Below, piece after piece: positions 6,041 to 7,679 of a stretch of 7,679 nucleotides of DNA. The notes under the pieces were generated by a model. It was not told where the DNA came from. It saw nothing but the letters and a program-made list of their open reading frames with translations, and did no database searches. The translations under genes and the position numbers were made by a program. Each line of letters starts with the position of its first letter. Positions within the stretch are counted from its first letter, which is position 1. The stretch is from an uncultured Cytophagaceae bacterium (GTDB lineage: Bacteria > Bacteroidota > Bacteroidia > Cytophagales > Microscillaceae): the NCBI GenBank assembly GCA_937899305.1, contig CALDJV010000167.1, positions 1-7,679 on the forward strand, written 5' to 3'.

Positions 6041-6157
6041 TTAGGAGTTCGTAGTCAGGAGTTGGGAGTTTTTTTAGTCCATAGTCTTTTTAGTTAGGAG
6101 TTCGTAGTCAGGAGTTGGGAGTTTTCTTTAGTCCACAGTCGACGGTCCATAGTCTAC
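6039..6157. repeat. Heptad repeat locus D with 53-bp tandem duplication
   Basis: Units beginning AGT run in a 7-bp rhythm from the stop codon of the LRR gene: AGTTAGG, AGTTCGT, AGTCAGG, AGTTGGG, then a T-rich unit and AGTCCAT. The same four-unit block returns 53 bp later (6092-6119), with 34 identical bases counting the following AGTTTT. It ends in four RGTCSAY-type units (6130-6157) in the order seen at loci A and C. Confidence 0.85.
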
Positions 6158-6322
6158 GGTAGCGCAAAGCGGAATCTTTAGTCCTGAGCGAAGCCGAAGG
6201 AACTAACAATCAATCATCAACAATTACTATAGCGCTTCGCGCAGCCATTTAACAATACAACAATGAGCCAAAGGCGGAACAATGTAACAATACAAATGAA
6301 TCATCGCCTCACGCAACAATTG
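6158..6322. repeat. Mosaic AACAAT-rich intergenic repeat
   Basis: It contains counterparts of 2635-2687 (at 6232-6292) and 2536-2573 (at 6285-6322), but in the opposite relative order. Near 6183 it has a TCCTGAGCGAAGCCGAAGGA segment whose inverted, shorter relative lies near 2486-2503. No reading frame of note. From 6323 to 6384 the spacer is featureless. Confidence 0.7.
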
Positions 6323-6386
6323 AACAATGTAACAATAAATGAACTTTATCTGAGGTCACTGTGGAGTATTGGATCAGGTTATAAAT

Positions 6387-6414
6387 AAAAAAAGCGGAAG
6401 CAATGCCTCCGCTT
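6387..6414 (-). terminator. Intrinsic terminator of the YHYH gene
   Basis: On the minus strand 6414-6405 pairs with 6401-6392 (up to 10 bp with one G-U pair and a 3-nt loop), followed by U-rich sequence. The G-U pair becomes A-C on the plus strand, so it is directed leftward. It lies about 23 nt after the YHYH stop codon. Confidence 0.85.
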
Positions 6415-6436
6415 GTTAATTCGTTTCAAAAACAGA

Positions 6437-7679
6437 TTATCTTCCCCCTAGTTTGAAAGAGTTATCGGGGGTACCTCGGAAACAACGAGGAATAAAAGGC
6501 CAATCTCCCGTAATTACATAATAGTAAGTACCATTCGGGAACTCAGGAGTTTTACCAAATCGTCCATTACATTCATCCAAATCCCCTAAGCCATTTACAT
6601 ATTCATAATCTTGAGTGTAAGTACCATCGTAGTTGCCATCAGGAGCCGATACCCCATCTCCTCCACGGGCACCACTTCGAAGTTGATAACTGGACTTCAA
6701 TTCTTTGATAGCACTGGTAGCATCGTTGGCATCAGTATAGCTATATTTATAATAAATTGGGAAGCCATCTCCGGCAAAACCTACAATAGTAGAGTGACTG
6801 CTACTGCTAATACCAGATACAATTTGGGTAGGTTCACCGTGGTAATGGTATACGTTTACCCCATCAAGACTCTGGAAATGAGCTCCATCTTTAACCCCCA
6901 AGCCATTAGCAGCAAAGGTAGCCTCCTGGTTCCAGTCGCGGTTGGATTCACTGGTACTGGTATTGACAAAATATTCGTTGGCAATAGGATCTATTTTTAC
7001 CCCATTGAGCGCTACTCCAAAAATATAAGATGGCCCGTTATTGTATACACTGGTTACCGAAGATGCCTGAGTAGGGGAAATGGGCATGGTGTATGTAGCC
7101 ACCGAAACTCCTGCGGAGGGGCCAGCAGGGGTATAATCAGGAAAATTATTAGAAGTAATGCTACGTAAAGTAGATGAAATACTGTAGCAAATTTGGCTTT
7201 CGGTAGTGCTGCTGGTACTACAAGAAGAGGTCGCGGTATTGCCTTGATTATTGGCTTGAGTGTCATACACTCGACTGCCCGAGTAAGGATATACCTTGAA
7301 GTAGTAAGTAGTACTGGCCGACAATAGACTTACACTAAAAGCACTAATAGAAGTTCCATTGTATACAATTTGCTGGCCTGAACCATTGTATTGAGTAGTA
7401 GCAATTGGATCGTCACCATCCGTCAAATTAGTAAAGCTATTGGTGTTGTTAATCGCAATCACATAACCATCGGCTCCCCCGTCGGGTACGGTCCAACTGG
7501 TGATTTCCTGAGTGTTTTGATCAAAATTACCAAAAGTGATTTGAATCCCAGTATTGTCTTGAGTCACCTCACCCGCCAAATCTACTGAAACCGTCGTAAT
7601 CTCACTGCTGCTGAATTCAATTTTACCTGACTTAGGGATGAAACAAAAATAAGTTTCCCAATTTATGTTTCTAATTTGT
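6437..7679 (-). CDS. YHYH-domain protein, 5' end missing
   Basis: The frame is open from the right edge of the window to TAA at 6437-6439, giving 413 visible residues without a start or signal peptide. The C-terminal 210 or so residues are a YHYH domain (PF14240): GVKDGAHFQ, the namesake YHYHG, the segment STIVGFAGDGFPIYY, YTQDYEYVNGLGDLDECNGR and the ending PFIPRCFRG are all visible. Ahead of it is a Ser/Thr-rich beta region with TYYFKVYPYSG, like a fibronectin III or similar adhesion-type fold. Cysteines are few. Such proteins are usually secreted; function unknown. A TTG at 7579 is open as a start but starts mid-domain, so it is unlikely. The first 15 codons lie inside the 46-bp end repeat, so the gene may be truncated there by an inserted element or by the assembly. 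No regulatory signal is visible because the 5' end is missing. Confidence 0.88.
   Translation of the reverse strand, partial: QIRNINWETYFCFIPKSGKIEFSSSEITTVSVDLAGEVTQDNTGIQITFGNFDQNTQEITSWTVPDGGADGYVIAINNTNSFTNLTDGDDPIATTQYNGSGQQIVYNGTSISAFSVSLLSASTTYYFKVYPYSGSRVYDTQANNQGNTATSSCSTSSTTESQICYSISSTLRSITSNNFPDYTPAGPSAGVSVATYTMPISPTQASSVTSVYNNGPSYIFGVALNGVKIDPIANEYFVNTSTSESNRDWNQEATFAANGLGVKDGAHFQSLDGVNVYHYHGEPTQIVSGISSSSHSTIVGFAGDGFPIYYKYSYTDANDATSAIKELKSSYQLRSGARGGDGVSAPDGNYDGTYTQDYEYVNGLGDLDECNGRFGKTPEFPNGTYYYVITGDWPFIPRCFRGTPDNSFKLGGR
7634..7679 (-). repeat. Right copy of 46-bp inverted end repeat
   Basis: It is the exact reverse complement of 4-49. Both copies point inward in the same sense, so if they mark the same end of a mobile element, the element bodies lie outside the window on both sides. 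The YHYH reading frame crosses this copy without a stop. Confidence 0.9.

Noticed and set aside
6611..7168. 185-codon plus-strand open frame opposite the YHYH gene
   Set aside because: Antisense to a well-conserved YHYH domain; low-complexity shadow frame.

Overview
The window looks like chromosomal DNA of a Bacteroidota bacterium, most likely of the Cytophagales type. This is inferred from three things. There is a DUF4295 gene next to rpmG and ftsY, an arrangement typical of the phylum. Two promoters match the Bacteroidota -7 consensus TAnnTTTG, and Shine-Dalgarno sequences are weak. There are leucine-rich-repeat and YHYH surface proteins, and long intergenic spacers hold short degenerate repeats. 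No species can be named from the sequence alone.

Layout, left to right. Positions 1-650 hold no convincing gene. They contain one copy of a 46-bp sequence whose inverted copy closes the right end of the window, and a hairpin-rich tract at about 281-491. On the minus strand follow ftsY (738-1697), a DUF4295 protein (1910-2059) and rpmG (2135-2317). ftsY and the rpmG-DUF4295 pair each end in their own intrinsic terminator. A repeat-rich spacer (2336-2780) leads to a plus-strand DoxX-like membrane protein gene (2827-3195), whose terminator probably also serves the convergent lgt gene. A minus-strand operon then reads ECF sigma factor (4905-4402), a 61-residue membrane protein (4415-4230) and lgt (4230-3403), with overlapping junctions of 14 nt and 1 nt. 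A second repeat-bearing spacer separates it from a plus-strand exported leucine-rich-repeat protein (5207-6040). A third repeat spacer (6039-6384) is followed by the 3' part of a minus-strand YHYH-domain gene, which runs off the right end of the window.

How it fits together: rpmG and ftsY are housekeeping genes for the ribosome and for SRP-dependent membrane targeting. Lgt lipidates prolipoproteins and here appears translationally tied to an ECF sigma factor. The LRR and YHYH proteins are probable envelope or secreted proteins of unknown role.

The non-coding signals deserve most attention. They are the inverted 46-bp repeat at both ends, which fits two copies of one mobile element or a chimeric or collapsed assembly end; the tract with two mutually exclusive foldings; and a family of heptanucleotide-phased intergenic repeats found in three spacers. 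I see no defence system, CRISPR array, tRNA or rRNA.
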